The notes beneath the pieces are model-generated. The model worked only from the letters and a program-made list of their open reading frames with translations. It did not search any database and was not told the DNA's origin. The position numbers were made by a program, and so were the translations under genes. A stretch of 64,000 bases of DNA, from assembly GCA_902520835.1 (NCBI GenBank), contig CABYPD010000001.1:124001-188000 (forward strand). Reading direction: 5' to 3'. Positions 23,323 through 32,630 of the stretch are shown here, piece after piece. Numbering within the stretch: position 1 is the first letter of the stretch; every line of letters begins with the position of its first letter. The stretch comes from an uncultured Bacteroidota bacterium. Lineage in GTDB: Bacteria > Bacteroidota > Bacteroidia > Flavobacteriales > Flavobacteriaceae.

Positions 23323-24087
23323 ATGAATTTCATAGTAAGATTATTTCTTAATTTATTTCCAAGAACATTTCTAATTAGAACAAGTCTTTTATTTAAACCT
23401 TTTTTTGATGTTTTTTTTAAGGGAACAAAATTTACTGATCCAATTAATAATAAATCTTATTCTTACTTTTTTCCCTACGGATATAATAAACGAAGAAAAA
23501 ATGCTTTATGTCCAGGAACATTTTCTCTTGAGAGACATCGGTTATTGTGGCTTTATTTAAAAAAAGAAACTGACTTTTTTAATTCAAACAATAAAATACT
23601 TCATTTCGCTCCTGAACAATGTTTTCATAAATTTTTTAAATTATTTTTTAAAAATTATACCTCGACTGACTTAAATTCACCAATTGTTGATATTAAAGCT
23701 GATATATGTAATCTACCATTTAATGACAACTCTTTTGATTATATTTTGTGTAATCATGTCTTAGAACATATATATGATGACGAAAAGGCCATGAAAGAAA
23801 TCTTTAGAGTATTAAATAAAAATGGAATTGCAATTTTACAAGTGCCTATAGATATAAAAAGTAATTTAACTCATGAAGGAAGAGATATAGATGATAAAGA
23901 AGTTAGGAACAAACTTTTTGGACAATATGATCACTTAAGAATGTATGGTTTAGATTATTTTAAAAAATTAAAAAAAGTTGGTTTTAATGTAAAAAACATA
24001 GATTATCTATCAAAACTTACCCAAGAAGAAGCAGAAAAGTTCTCATTAATAAATGCTGGAACTATTCCAGTTTGTATTAAGGATTAA
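23323..24087 (+). CDS. class I SAM-dependent methyltransferase
   Basis: A 254-residue protein with a hydrophobic, basic N-terminal region (about 1-40), possibly a membrane-contact segment. A Methyltransf_11-like core follows, with motifs ADICNLPFNDNSFDYILCNH and RVLNKNGIAILQVP. The usual glycine-rich motif I is replaced by ILHFAPEQCFHKFF, an atypical SAM loop that is recognisable in a flavobacterial group. The substrate is unknown. It lies 2 bases after map, and its 3' end overlaps apbE on the other strand by 11 bases. Confidence 0.83.
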   Translation: MNFIVRLFLNLFPRTFLIRTSLLFKPFFDVFFKGTKFTDPINNKSYSYFFPYGYNKRRKNALCPGTFSLERHRLLWLYLKKETDFFNSNNKILHFAPEQCFHKFFKLFFKNYTSTDLNSPIVDIKADICNLPFNDNSFDYILCNHVLEHIYDDEKAMKEIFRVLNKNGIAILQVPIDIKSNLTHEGRDIDDKEVRNKLFGQYDHLRMYGLDYFKKLKKVGFNVKNIDYLSKLTQEEAEKFSLINAGTIPVCIKD

Positions 24088-25090
24088 TAAATAGTTTTTT
24101 AAAACCAAAGGAAGAATATTCTGCTACATTATTTAATGAATCTACATAAATAATAAAAGAATCTATTTCATCATTAACTTCGGTTAATTTAATCGCATTA
24201 TCAATATCACCTACCATCATAGCTGTAGCAAATGCATCTGCTGTAAAACAACTTTCGCTAATGACTGAGGCACTTAAAACATTTGTTTCTTGAGATTTAC
24301 CATTGATTGGATTTATTGTATGAACATACTTTTTTCCTGATTTGGGATCAATTTTATAATTACGATAGTTACCTGATGTGGCTATAGAAATATTTTCAAG
24401 TTCTAATAGTTTGTAATAATTGCTTTCACTTTTTAAATCAGGATTATTTATAGCAATTTTCCATTTCGAGTTTTTTAGAATATTTATTCCACTGGACTTT
24501 ATTTCACCACCAATATCAATCAAATAATTTGAAACACCTTTAGACTCAATATAATTTGAAATAACATCAACTGCATATCCTTTAGCAATAGCATTAAAAT
24601 CTAGTTTTGTCCTAATATTTTCTTTGTTTAGTTTACGATTATTAATTGAAATTTTATCAAAACCAACAGACATCATTATATTAATAATTGAGTCATCATT
24701 GATATTATTCTGAATTTTGTTAGGACCAAATCCATAATATTCAAGTAATAAACCTATTGATGGATCAAAAAGACCATTGGTTTTTTTATGTAATGATTTA
24801 GACTTGTTGTAAACATCAAAAAATAAATCATCAACATCAATATCATCTCCACTATTAATTTTAGATATTACAGATGAATTAACATATGTTGATAATGAGT
24901 TATTAAAACCTTCAAAAATAGAATCAAGATTTTGTCTTGAAATTAGCTGATCTTCCTCAGAAAACATTTTAATATCATAATATGTTCCAAATGTATATCC
25001 AGTCAAATTAGTGAAATTTGTACTAGAGCTGCAAGAATATAAAAAAATTACAATGAGAAACAAAAGGTACTTTGAAATCTTAGCCTCCAA
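24077..25090 (-). CDS. apbE: FAD:protein FMN transferase ApbE (lipoprotein)
   Basis: It attaches FMN covalently to Thr residues of NqrB and NqrC. A lipoprotein signal ([10 protein letters not shown]) precedes [36 protein letters not shown] and [10 protein letters not shown], all ApbE blocks, and a late [11 protein letters not shown]. The track start at 25153 lies deep in nqrF and gives a signal-incompatible extension. TTG at 25090 ([12 protein letters not shown]) fits and overlaps the nqrF stop by 11 bases, so this is probably the last cistron of the nqr operon. Its position supports the assignment, since its targets are encoded just upstream. Confidence 0.92.
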   Translation of the reverse strand: MEAKISKYLLFLIVIFLYSCSSSTNFTNLTGYTFGTYYDIKMFSEEDQLISRQNLDSIFEGFNNSLSTYVNSSVISKINSGDDIDVDDLFFDVYNKSKSLHKKTNGLFDPSIGLLLEYYGFGPNKIQNNINDDSIINIMMSVGFDKISINNRKLNKENIRTKLDFNAIAKGYAVDVISNYIESKGVSNYLIDIGGEIKSSGINILKNSKWKIAINNPDLKSESNYYKLLELENISIATSGNYRNYKIDPKSGKKYVHTINPINGKSQETNVLSASVISESCFTADAFATAMMVGDIDNAIKLTEVNDEIDSFIIYVDSLNNVAEYSSFGFKKLFINP

Positions 25091-26378
25091 AATCGTCAAA
25101 TCTAATATTCTCTGGCGGCACGCCGAAATCAAGAGCCATTTTTTCAACGGCAAGATTCATAAGTGGAGGTCCACAGTAATAAACTTCAATGTCTTCAGGT
25201 GATTCGTGAAAATTTAAATAATTATCAATAACAGCTTGATGAATAAAACCTACAAACCCATCGCCATCGCCATCTAACCCGTCTTTAACCTTCCAATTAT
25301 CCTCTTCTAAAGGTTCTGATAATGATATATAAAATTTAAAATTTGGAAAATCTTTTTCTAAAGCTCTAAAATGGTCAACATAAAACAACTCTCTTTTTGA
25401 TCTTCCACCATACCAAAAATTAACTTTTCTTCCACTCTTTATGGTTCTAAATAACTGATATAGATGAGATCTCATAGGAGCCATACCAGCTCCACCACCA
25501 ACATAAAGCATTTCAGCCTCTGAATCATTTATAAAAAATTCACCATAAGGTCCAGAAATTGTTACAGTATCACCAGGTTTTTTTGAAAAAATATATGATG
25601 AGGCAATTCCAGGATTAACATCCATCCATCCATTTTTATTTCTATCCCAGGGTGGTGTAGCAATTCGAACATTAAGCATTATTTCTTTACCTTCTGCAGG
25701 ATAAGAAGCCATTGAATAAGCTCTTTCAACGTCATCATCATTTTTCATTTTTAAATTCCATAATCCAAAGTTATCCCACTCTAATTTAAATTTTTCGGGA
25801 TCATCTGGGTGTTCTTTTGGATGAGAAGTTATATCAATATCATTGTAATTAACTTCGCATTTAGGAATTTCGATTTGTATGTACCCTCCAGCCTTATAAT
25901 TCATCTCTTCAGGTATTTCAACAACAAATTCTTTAATAAAAGAAGCTACGTTATAATTTCTAACAACTTTAGCTTCATATTTTTTAATTCCGAAAACCTC
26001 TTCTGGGACATGAATATTCATATTTTCCTTTACTTTTACTTGACATCCTAATCTCCATCCTTCTTTGATTTCTTTTCTGGAAAAATGTGGTTTTTCTGTT
26101 GGTAGTATTTCACCACCCCCATCATTAACTATACACTTACATTGAATACAAGTACCTCCTCCACCGCAAGCTGATGGTAAAAAAACTTTATTGTCTCCTA
26201 AGGTTGTTAACAATGTGCTGCCAGAACTAACCTCAATTTCTTTTTCATCATTAATTAATATTTTAACAGGGCCTGACGGAAGTAATTTAGATTTTACACC
26301 TAAAAGCATAGCAACTAAGATGTATATAACTAAAATGAAAATTATAGTACTAACAAGTATATATGTAAAAACACTCAT
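25080..26378 (-). CDS. nqrF: Na+-translocating NADH:quinone reductase subunit F
   Basis: A 432-residue electron-entry subunit. It has an N-terminal membrane anchor (about 3-25), a plant-type 2Fe-2S ferredoxin domain with [10 protein letters not shown] and the fourth Cys in RLGCQV, an FAD-binding barrel with RAYSMASYP, and an NADH-binding domain with [14 protein letters not shown] and YYCGPPLM. It ends FDDFGG. It oxidises NADH on the cytoplasmic side. It lies 3 bases after nqrE and overlaps apbE. Confidence 0.97.
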   Translation of the reverse strand: MSVFTYILVSTIIFILVIYILVAMLLGVKSKLLPSGPVKILINDEKEIEVSSGSTLLTTLGDNKVFLPSACGGGGTCIQCKCIVNDGGGEILPTEKPHFSRKEIKEGWRLGCQVKVKENMNIHVPEEVFGIKKYEAKVVRNYNVASFIKEFVVEIPEEMNYKAGGYIQIEIPKCEVNYNDIDITSHPKEHPDDPEKFKLEWDNFGLWNLKMKNDDDVERAYSMASYPAEGKEIMLNVRIATPPWDRNKNGWMDVNPGIASSYIFSKKPGDTVTISGPYGEFFINDSEAEMLYVGGGAGMAPMRSHLYQLFRTIKSGRKVNFWYGGRSKRELFYVDHFRALEKDFPNFKFYISLSEPLEEDNWKVKDGLDGDGDGFVGFIHQAVIDNYLNFHESPEDIEVYYCGPPLMNLAVEKMALDFGVPPENIRFDDFGG

Positions 26379-26381
26379 AAA

Positions 26382-27002
26382 TTACAATTTTATACCCATA
26401 AAGCTCATAAAGCCTAAGGCCATTAATCCGGTTATTATAAAGGTGATACCTAAGCCTTTTAATGGAGCTGGAACGTTAGAGTAAGCAATTTTTTCTCTTA
26501 TTGCAGCAATTGCTACAATTGCCAAAAACCACCCGATTCCTGATCCAAAACCATATACTGCAGCTTCAGAAACACCCGAAAAATCTTTAATTTGCATAAA
26601 AAGGGACCCCCCCAAAATAGCACAGTTTACTGCTATAAGGGGAAGAAAAATTCCTAATGAGCCATAGAGTGCTGGTGAAAACTTTTCTACTATCATTTCA
26701 ACTAATTGAACCATTGAGGCAATTACAGCAATAAACATTATTAGACTTAAAAAACTCAGATCTAGGTCTGCATATTCTGGACCAATCCATTTAAGAGCAC
26801 CGTCAACTAGTAGATACTCATAAATTAAATAATTTAAAGGTACAGTAATAGTGAGAACAAAAATAACAGCTAGTCCCATACCAACTCCATTCTTAAGTGT
26901 TTTTGAAATGGCTAGATATGAGCACATTCCAAGAAAATAAGCAAAAACCATATTTTCTATGAAAATACTTTTGATAAATAAATTAGCGTACTCTTCAAAC
27001 AT
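26382..27002 (-). CDS. nqrE: Na+-translocating NADH:quinone reductase subunit E
   Basis: A 206-residue six-helix membrane subunit with the NqrE/RnfA pattern: [17 protein letters not shown] at the N-terminus and [11 protein letters not shown] in the middle, each with one of the conserved cysteines that hold the intramembrane Fe-S centre formed with NqrD. It lies 5 bases after nqrD. Confidence 0.96.
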   Translation of the reverse strand: MFEEYANLFIKSIFIENMVFAYFLGMCSYLAISKTLKNGVGMGLAVIFVLTITVPLNYLIYEYLLVDGALKWIGPEYADLDLSFLSLIMFIAVIASMVQLVEMIVEKFSPALYGSLGIFLPLIAVNCAILGGSLFMQIKDFSGVSEAAVYGFGSGIGWFLAIVAIAAIREKIAYSNVPAPLKGLGITFIITGLMALGFMSFMGIKL

Positions 27003-27007
27003 AACTA

Positions 27008-27694
27008 TTAACCTTCTTCAATTAATTTTTCATTTCTAGACCTCTGAATCCATATAATAATTCCAACAGTAATTAATGCCATTGGAGATAATAACATTAA
27101 TCCATTATTCTCATATCCCATTTCATAAACAAAATCTGGAATAACTTGATAGCCCATTAAATTACCAGAGCCTAAAAGCTCTCTGAAAAAAGCTACCAAA
27201 ATCAAAATTACTCCATAACCTATTGCGTTTCCAATTCCATCAAGCAAAGACTTGAATACTCCATTTCCAAGAGCAAAAGCTTCTAGCCTACCCATTACAA
27301 TACAATTTGTAACAATCAAACCAATAAAAATTGAAAGTTCTTTACTAACATCATAGGCATAAGCTTTTAAAAATTGATCAACTAAAGCAACTAAAGATGA
27401 TATAACCACTAAAAAGACTATAATTCGAATTCTGTTGGGAATAAGATTTCTTAATACAGAAATAATAACATTACTAAAAGCCATTACAAAAATTACAGAA
27501 AGGGTCATCACAATAGCTGGTTTTAGCTGAACTGTAATAGCTAAAGCTGAACATATTCCTAAAACCTGAACCGTGATTGGATTATTATCGTCAAGTGGAT
27601 CTGAAAGTAACTTCTTATTCTTTTTTGAAAATATAGGTTCACTGTTTTTGCCTATAAAGAGAATTAATGGTTTTTTGTTTTTATTTTTTTTCAT
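27008..27694 (-). CDS. nqrD: Na+-translocating NADH:quinone reductase subunit D (extended N-terminus)
   Basis: A 228-residue six-helix membrane subunit, partner of Nqr[17 protein letters not shown] and [16 protein letters not shown] carry the conserved cysteines. The usual NqrD start is close to [12 protein letters not shown]; here about 20 extra residues ([20 protein letters not shown]) precede it. No ATG, GTG or TTG in frame lies nearer, so either the extension is real or a rare start codon is used. It lies 6 bases after nqrC. Confidence 0.95.
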   Translation of the reverse strand: MKKNKNKKPLILFIGKNSEPIFSKKNKKLLSDPLDDNNPITVQVLGICSALAITVQLKPAIVMTLSVIFVMAFSNVIISVLRNLIPNRIRIIVFLVVISSLVALVDQFLKAYAYDVSKELSIFIGLIVTNCIVMGRLEAFALGNGVFKSLLDGIGNAIGYGVILILVAFFRELLGSGNLMGYQVIPDFVYEMGYENNGLMLLSPMALITVGIIIWIQRSRNEKLIEEG

Positions 27695-27700
27695 TTTTCT

Positions 27701-28426
27701 TTAAAGTTGTGCTATCTCTAACTTTTTAAGATATGGTAAATAATTATTCAGTCTCTCTTTAATCATATCGGTAACACCATCTCCAGTAATTGTTGAACCA
27801 GAAATAGCATCCACCTCATGATCATCCTTATCAGAATTACTTGGATCATTATTTCCTTTTAAAACAGTTATTCCAACTAATTGACCATCCTTATTAAATA
27901 CTTTTTCGTCGATAAAACTTTCTTTAAACCAATCTTTTGTAATCTCAGCACCTAGCCCAGCAGTTTCTCCTTTATGATCAAAAGAAACACCATTTATAGT
28001 ATTAAAATCTGATTTGAGAGAAATATATCCCCAAATTGCATCCCAAAGTCCAACACCTCTCAATTCGATAATATAATATCGTTGAGAATCAATATCAGCA
28101 ATGTAAAGAGGAAAATGTTGATCTTTATAATCCTTTTTTAATTCCTTGGCAAGGTTTAAATCTGAAAATGGATTTAAAGATTCATTAATTGATCCATCCA
28201 TTTTTAATGCTAATTCTTGAGTAATATATCTACTGTAAGACTCCTCAGCTTCTTCTCTAGAAACATTTATACCCACCGTGGACAATATGTTCTGCATTTT
28301 CTCATTCTTAACATTCTCATCTTGCAAAGGCTTCAAAGTTTGGGAAGTATATGCAAGTATTGATGCAATACCAACAATCATGATACCTACAAATAAAAAA
28401 GTATAAATGTTAGAATCTCTATTCAT
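27701..28426 (-). CDS. nqrC: Na+-translocating NADH:quinone reductase subunit C
   Basis: A 241-residue subunit with one N-terminal helix and a periplasmic FMN-binding domain. ApbE's target motif is AISGSTITG, with the FMN-carrying Thr near 212. GLWDAIWGYI and HKGETAGLGAEIT are also typical. It overlaps nqrB by one base (ATGA-type junction). Confidence 0.96.
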   Translation of the reverse strand: MNRDSNIYTFLFVGIMIVGIASILAYTSQTLKPLQDENVKNEKMQNILSTVGINVSREEAEESYSRYITQELALKMDGSINESLNPFSDLNLAKELKKDYKDQHFPLYIADIDSQRYYIIELRGVGLWDAIWGYISLKSDFNTINGVSFDHKGETAGLGAEITKDWFKESFIDEKVFNKDGQLVGITVLKGNNDPSNSDKDDHEVDAISGSTITGDGVTDMIKERLNNYLPYLKKLEIAQL

Positions 28427-29580
28427 TAAGCTGTTTTTAATTGATTTTTAACTCTTTGTTCTCTTTTTTTAATGTTTGATTCTAAAACATAGTGATCAAT
28501 TGTAGGTGCAAAAACATTCATTAATAAGATTGCTAACATAACACCTTCAGGATATGCAGGATTAAAAACTCTAATAAGAATACATAAAACACCAACTAGT
28601 ATTCCATAAATCCATTTTCCTTTCATTGTTTGTGCAGCAGATACAGGATCGGTTGCCATAAATACAATTCCAAAAGCAAATCCACCAACAATTAAATGAC
28701 TCATCCAATTAAAACTCATAAGGGCATTGGCTCCCCATAGGTTGAATAAATATCCAGTAATTGCAGCTCCAATTACTCCACCAAGCATAATTCTCCAACT
28801 CCCAACTCCAGTATATATTAAAATGAAAGCTCCAATTAAAACCATCAGGGTTGATGTTTCGGCAATTGATCCTGGTATTGAACCAATAAACATTTCCATT
28901 ATACCAAATTGTTCAGGTGAATTTCCAGCTGCAAGCATTCCAAGAATGGTTTCACCAGAAACACCATCAACATTTGAAGCCTCTGATACCCATACCTGAT
29001 TTCCAGACATATAAGTTGGATACGCAAAAAATGCAAATGCACGGGCGGTGAGTGCAGGATTGAGTATATTCATGCCGGTTCCTCCAAATGCTTCCTTACC
29101 AATAACTACAGCAAAAGCTACTGAAGCACCTACCATCCATAAAGGAATGTCTACAGGCATTATCATTGGAATTAAAAGACCAGTAACAAGATATCCTTCA
29201 TTAACTTGATGTCCTCTTAAAATAGCAAATAAAAACTCAAGAGATAAACCAACAATATATGAAACAGCAATCATTGGAATAATTTTGTAAGATCCATGTA
29301 TTATTGCATCAAGTGTAGTGAAAGCTTCAGAAGTTTGTATCAAATATTGATAACCAGTATTGTAAATTCCATAAAATAATGCCGGTAAAAGGGCAATAAT
29401 AACTGTAATCATTACTCTTTTTAAATCAATTGCATCTCTTATGTGAGCTCCTGTTTTTGATGTGTGATTTGGCACAAACAAAAAAGTTTCAAAAGCATCA
29501 AATGCAGGATAAAGTTTTTCTAATTTTTGTCCCTTTTCAAAAGGCTTTTTTAAATTATCAAGGGTTTTTCTAATCTTCAT
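28426..29580 (-). CDS. nqrB: Na+-translocating NADH:quinone reductase subunit B
   Basis: A 384-residue multi-helix membrane subunit that carries covalent FMN and takes part in sodium transfer and quinone reduction. The flavinylation motif is DGVSGETIL, Thr near 211. GTGMNILNPALTARAF and FMATDPVSAAQTMKGKWIYG are family signatures. It starts one base after the nqrA stop, in the usual A-B-C-D-E-F order. Confidence 0.97.
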   Translation of the reverse strand: MKIRKTLDNLKKPFEKGQKLEKLYPAFDAFETFLFVPNHTSKTGAHIRDAIDLKRVMITVIIALLPALFYGIYNTGYQYLIQTSEAFTTLDAIIHGSYKIIPMIAVSYIVGLSLEFLFAILRGHQVNEGYLVTGLLIPMIMPVDIPLWMVGASVAFAVVIGKEAFGGTGMNILNPALTARAFAFFAYPTYMSGNQVWVSEASNVDGVSGETILGMLAAGNSPEQFGIMEMFIGSIPGSIAETSTLMVLIGAFILIYTGVGSWRIMLGGVIGAAITGYLFNLWGANALMSFNWMSHLIVGGFAFGIVFMATDPVSAAQTMKGKWIYGILVGVLCILIRVFNPAYPEGVMLAILLMNVFAPTIDHYVLESNIKKREQRVKNQLKTA

Positions 29581-29581
29581 T

Positions 29582-30937
29582 TTACTGTGTTTCTTTATAT
29601 AAATAATCTAATCCATCTCTTATAATGGTTTGTGCTTCTATCTTGGATGATGATGAATAATCAATCAATCCAAAATCCTCAGGTGAAACTTCATAAATTC
29701 CCAGTTTTTCCATCTTTTCAATATCACCAATTAGGCACTCTTTAATTAATTGCATCGGAAATACGTCCATTGGAAAAACACTTTCCATTTCTCCAGTGGC
29801 TACAAAAGCTCTTTCCTCTCCATTTAAATTTGTATCGTATTCTTTTGCTTTACTATTGGTTAACCACGAGAATGAAGTTTTATATATACTAGGTACTTTA
29901 TTATTTATAAATGGAATCCATCCAAAAAGTTTATACTCATTACCTTCTTTTAAAACTGAAACATTATTATTGTAATAACCCAAAAAACCATCAGGACTAA
30001 CTTTATGACCGGATAAAACATCACCATTAATAAATCTCAAACTGTATCCTTTTGACAATTTAACTTTTTTTGTAAGAGATTTTAATTCAACACCTAATCG
30101 AGTTTTGAGATACATTGGATTTTCAACAGGTGGTCCTGATATAGCTACTGTTCTTTCTGGAATATACTCGCCATTTTTTACAAAATTTCCAATAGTAACA
30201 ACATCCTCAGGTTTAACAACCCAAACAACTTCACCAGAATTTATTGGGTTAATGTGATGAATTTGAACACCTACATTACCGGACGGATGCGGACCATCAA
30301 AAACAGTAGTATTGTAGTTTGACAATTCCTCACTAAAAAATGATTGACATTTTTTAATGCCCAAATTAACATTATTTGGACATAATATTTCAAGAGCATC
30401 AAGGCCGATCTTAAAAACATCAATGTTATCCTTTAATATAAATTCAAAATCAACACCAAGTGGAGCGGAATCAAAGCAGGAAACATGAATCGATTTGGGA
30501 TTTAAATTTGGATCTGCAATAATATCAAAGGGTCTTTGTTTGATGAAGGGCCACAAACCGCAACTTAAAAGTTTACTTTTTAAACCTTCAGCTGATGATT
30601 TTTTTAAATTAATTGGCTTATTTTTTACAAAATCATCCTTGCCATCACTTTCAATTATAATATTCAATATTTTTCTTCTATCCCCACGAATTGTATCTCT
30701 AATTTTACCAGAAACCGGGGAAACAAATACCAATTCTTCATTTGTTTTTGAGTAAAAAAGTGATTCACCTCTTTTTACAAAATCATCTACTTTTTTGGTA
30801 AGCTTTGGCATCACCAAATGAAAGTCTTGTAAGTTTAGAGCGTAAGATTTTGCTAGAGGAATTTTTTCTATTTTTTTTATTGCAGAACCTTTAATATTAA
30901 TGGATAATCCTTTCCTTATCCTTATGTCTTTAGTCAT
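29582..30937 (-). CDS. nqrA: Na+-translocating NADH:quinone reductase subunit A
   Basis: A soluble cytoplasmic subunit of 451 residues from the ATG at 30937 (MTKDIRIRKGLSINIKG, the family's usual start). The track's 30958 start is a TTG that would lie inside the promoter box at 30956-30963, so it is rejected. Family motifs include PHPSGNVGVQIHHINPI and FPMDVFPMQL. It is first in nqrABCDEF-apbE, which pumps sodium with electrons from NADH to quinone. A divergent T9SS plug gene lies upstream. Confidence 0.96.
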   Translation of the reverse strand: MTKDIRIRKGLSINIKGSAIKKIEKIPLAKSYALNLQDFHLVMPKLTKKVDDFVKRGESLFYSKTNEELVFVSPVSGKIRDTIRGDRRKILNIIIESDGKDDFVKNKPINLKKSSAEGLKSKLLSCGLWPFIKQRPFDIIADPNLNPKSIHVSCFDSAPLGVDFEFILKDNIDVFKIGLDALEILCPNNVNLGIKKCQSFFSEELSNYNTTVFDGPHPSGNVGVQIHHINPINSGEVVWVVKPEDVVTIGNFVKNGEYIPERTVAISGPPVENPMYLKTRLGVELKSLTKKVKLSKGYSLRFINGDVLSGHKVSPDGFLGYYNNNVSVLKEGNEYKLFGWIPFINNKVPSIYKTSFSWLTNSKAKEYDTNLNGEERAFVATGEMESVFPMDVFPMQLIKECLIGDIEKMEKLGIYEVSPEDFGLIDYSSSSKIEAQTIIRDGLDYLYKETQ

Positions 30938-30955
30938 AAATAATTCAACACGCCG

Positions 30956-30963
30956 CAAATGTA
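30956..30963 (-). promoter_or_regulatory. -7 promoter box of the nqr operon
   Basis: The minus strand reads TACATTTG, an exact TAnnTTTG match, 18 bases upstream of the nqrA ATG at 30937. It overlaps the longer start in the ORF track, which argues for the shorter protein. Confidence 0.55.
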
Positions 30964-31028
30964 TTAATTAAAAGCCATTAAGTGAAATATTTTTTGTTAA
31001 TATTACATAGATTTTTCAACAATTTTTT

Positions 31029-32219
31029 ATGAGAATAATAAAGTCACATTTTTTTTTAATAATTGTAATATTTTACAGCTCAAATAGTCAAGAAAATTTA
31101 TTTAAATCTATACAATTAGTAGACTCTAATTTTGAAAATGAAAAGTTTATTTTTAATGAATCAGAAAAAATCATGGTTGTTTTTGATGAACTGACAAATA
31201 GAACAAAAAATTATTACTTTGAGGTTGATCATTATGATTTTGATTGGAATTTATCTGAACTAAGAAAATCTGAGTTCTTAGAAGGGTTTGATGACATTAG
31301 AATAACCAATTATTTTAAATCATACAATACTATTCAACCCTATATAAATTATCAATTCCAAATACCTAATCGGAATTTCAAAATTAAAAAATCTGGGAAC
31401 TATATGATCAAGGTAAAAAATGATGAAGGAGAATATATTTTTAAAAGGAAATTTATTTTTATCAGGGATGTATCATTAGGTTTAATTGAAATATCAAAGT
31501 CAAGAAAAATCAATTTTCAAGACTCAAATCAGAAACTAAAAGTGACAATTAATTGTAAAGATTGTAATTTTTCTAGTAATTCCCACATATATAAATTAAT
31601 CGTTTTTAAAAACTATGATTTACATAACTACAAAGTCATTAATTCACCTACTTATAAGCTTTCTCAAAAAGTTATTTATGACAATATAGTTTTTAGAGGA
31701 GGTACTGAGTTTTTTAATTTTGATAATTCAAATATTTTAAATAGCAATATTGAAATTAAAAATATTGAATTAAATAAAAACTACATAACAGAGCTCAGAA
31801 ATGACATTATACCATCCACTTACACGTACGAGCCTGATATCAATGGAAAATTCATAATTAATAACAATAGTAATAATCCACAAACTGAATCAGAATATTC
31901 CAATGTTGTTTTTTCTCTAAAAACAAAAAAAAATTCAAATAATAATATTTATTTAGTTGGAAACTTTAATGACTATAAAACAAATAAATCCAGCCAACTA
32001 AATTTCAAAAATGGGATTTTCCAAGTTACATTATTGTTAAAACAAGGTTTCTACAATTATAAATATTTAATTAAGGATGAAAATAAAACTTATGAGATGG
32101 CTGATTTTTGGGAAACTGAAAACGCTTATACTGCTATACTTTATGAAAAAAGACCTGATGAAAATTATTTTAAAATAAAAACTATTGCCACTAACAATTC
32201 ATCAAATATTGTAAATTAG
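31029..32219 (+). CDS. DUF5103 / type IX secretion system plug protein
   Basis: A 396-residue exported protein (signal to about NSQEN) with the pattern of DUF5103: early FNESEKIMVVFDEL, YYFEVDHYDFDW, a YINYQFQIPN strand, FIFIRDVS, RGGTEFFNF, and a final E-set-like domain (NNIYLVGNFNDY ... YEMADFWETENAY). Proteins of this family seal the SprA translocon of the type IX system in its resting state. apaG follows 18 bases later, as is common in Flavobacteriia. It diverges from nqrA. Confidence 0.85.
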   Translation: MRIIKSHFFLIIVIFYSSNSQENLFKSIQLVDSNFENEKFIFNESEKIMVVFDELTNRTKNYYFEVDHYDFDWNLSELRKSEFLEGFDDIRITNYFKSYNTIQPYINYQFQIPNRNFKIKKSGNYMIKVKNDEGEYIFKRKFIFIRDVSLGLIEISKSRKINFQDSNQKLKVTINCKDCNFSSNSHIYKLIVFKNYDLHNYKVINSPTYKLSQKVIYDNIVFRGGTEFFNFDNSNILNSNIEIKNIELNKNYITELRNDIIPSTYTYEPDINGKFIINNNSNNPQTESEYSNVVFSLKTKKNSNNNIYLVGNFNDYKTNKSSQLNFKNGIFQVTLLLKQGFYNYKYLIKDENKTYEMADFWETENAYTAILYEKRPDENYFKIKTIATNNSSNIVN

Positions 32220-32237
32220 TGAAGCATTTTTTTAAAC

Positions 32238-32630
32238 ATGACAAACAAAATTACTGACTTAGATAATTTAAAAGGAATCAGAATTTCAGTTAAATCATTT
32301 TACCTCAATAAAATAATCTTCGAAAAAAAAATTAAATACAAATTTAAAAATGTAATTACTATTTATAATATCGGAATGAATACAGTACAAATTATTTCTA
32401 AACACAAAAAATTATTTGATTTAAAGGGTGTAAAATATATTAGTGGTTTAATTAAAAATAAACCTATCTTAAAACCTGGAGCTAAACTCGAATTAGAATT
32501 AAATTATTCAATGAGATCAAAAATCACATCTATTATTGGTTATTTTTCAATTATATGTTTAAATACATCCACTAAATGCAAGGCATATATTCCAACTATC
32601 AAATTATCACCACCTGAAACTTTAAATTAG
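32238..32630 (+). CDS. apaG: ApaG domain protein
   Basis: A 130-residue beta-sandwich protein. The ApaG traits are GIRISVKSFYL at the start, a VQIISKHK strand, KPILKPGAKLEL and the end KAYIPTIKLSPPETLN. The usual SGCxLxTxxGxMxGxY segment is diverged (LNYSMRSKITSIIGYFSI), so this is a remote member. ApaG's role (metal or nucleotide related) is unsettled. Its stop overlaps the pruA GTG by one base. Confidence 0.82.
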   Translation: MTNKITDLDNLKGIRISVKSFYLNKIIFEKKIKYKFKNVITIYNIGMNTVQIISKHKKLFDLKGVKYISGLIKNKPILKPGAKLELELNYSMRSKITSIIGYFSIICLNTSTKCKAYIPTIKLSPPETLN

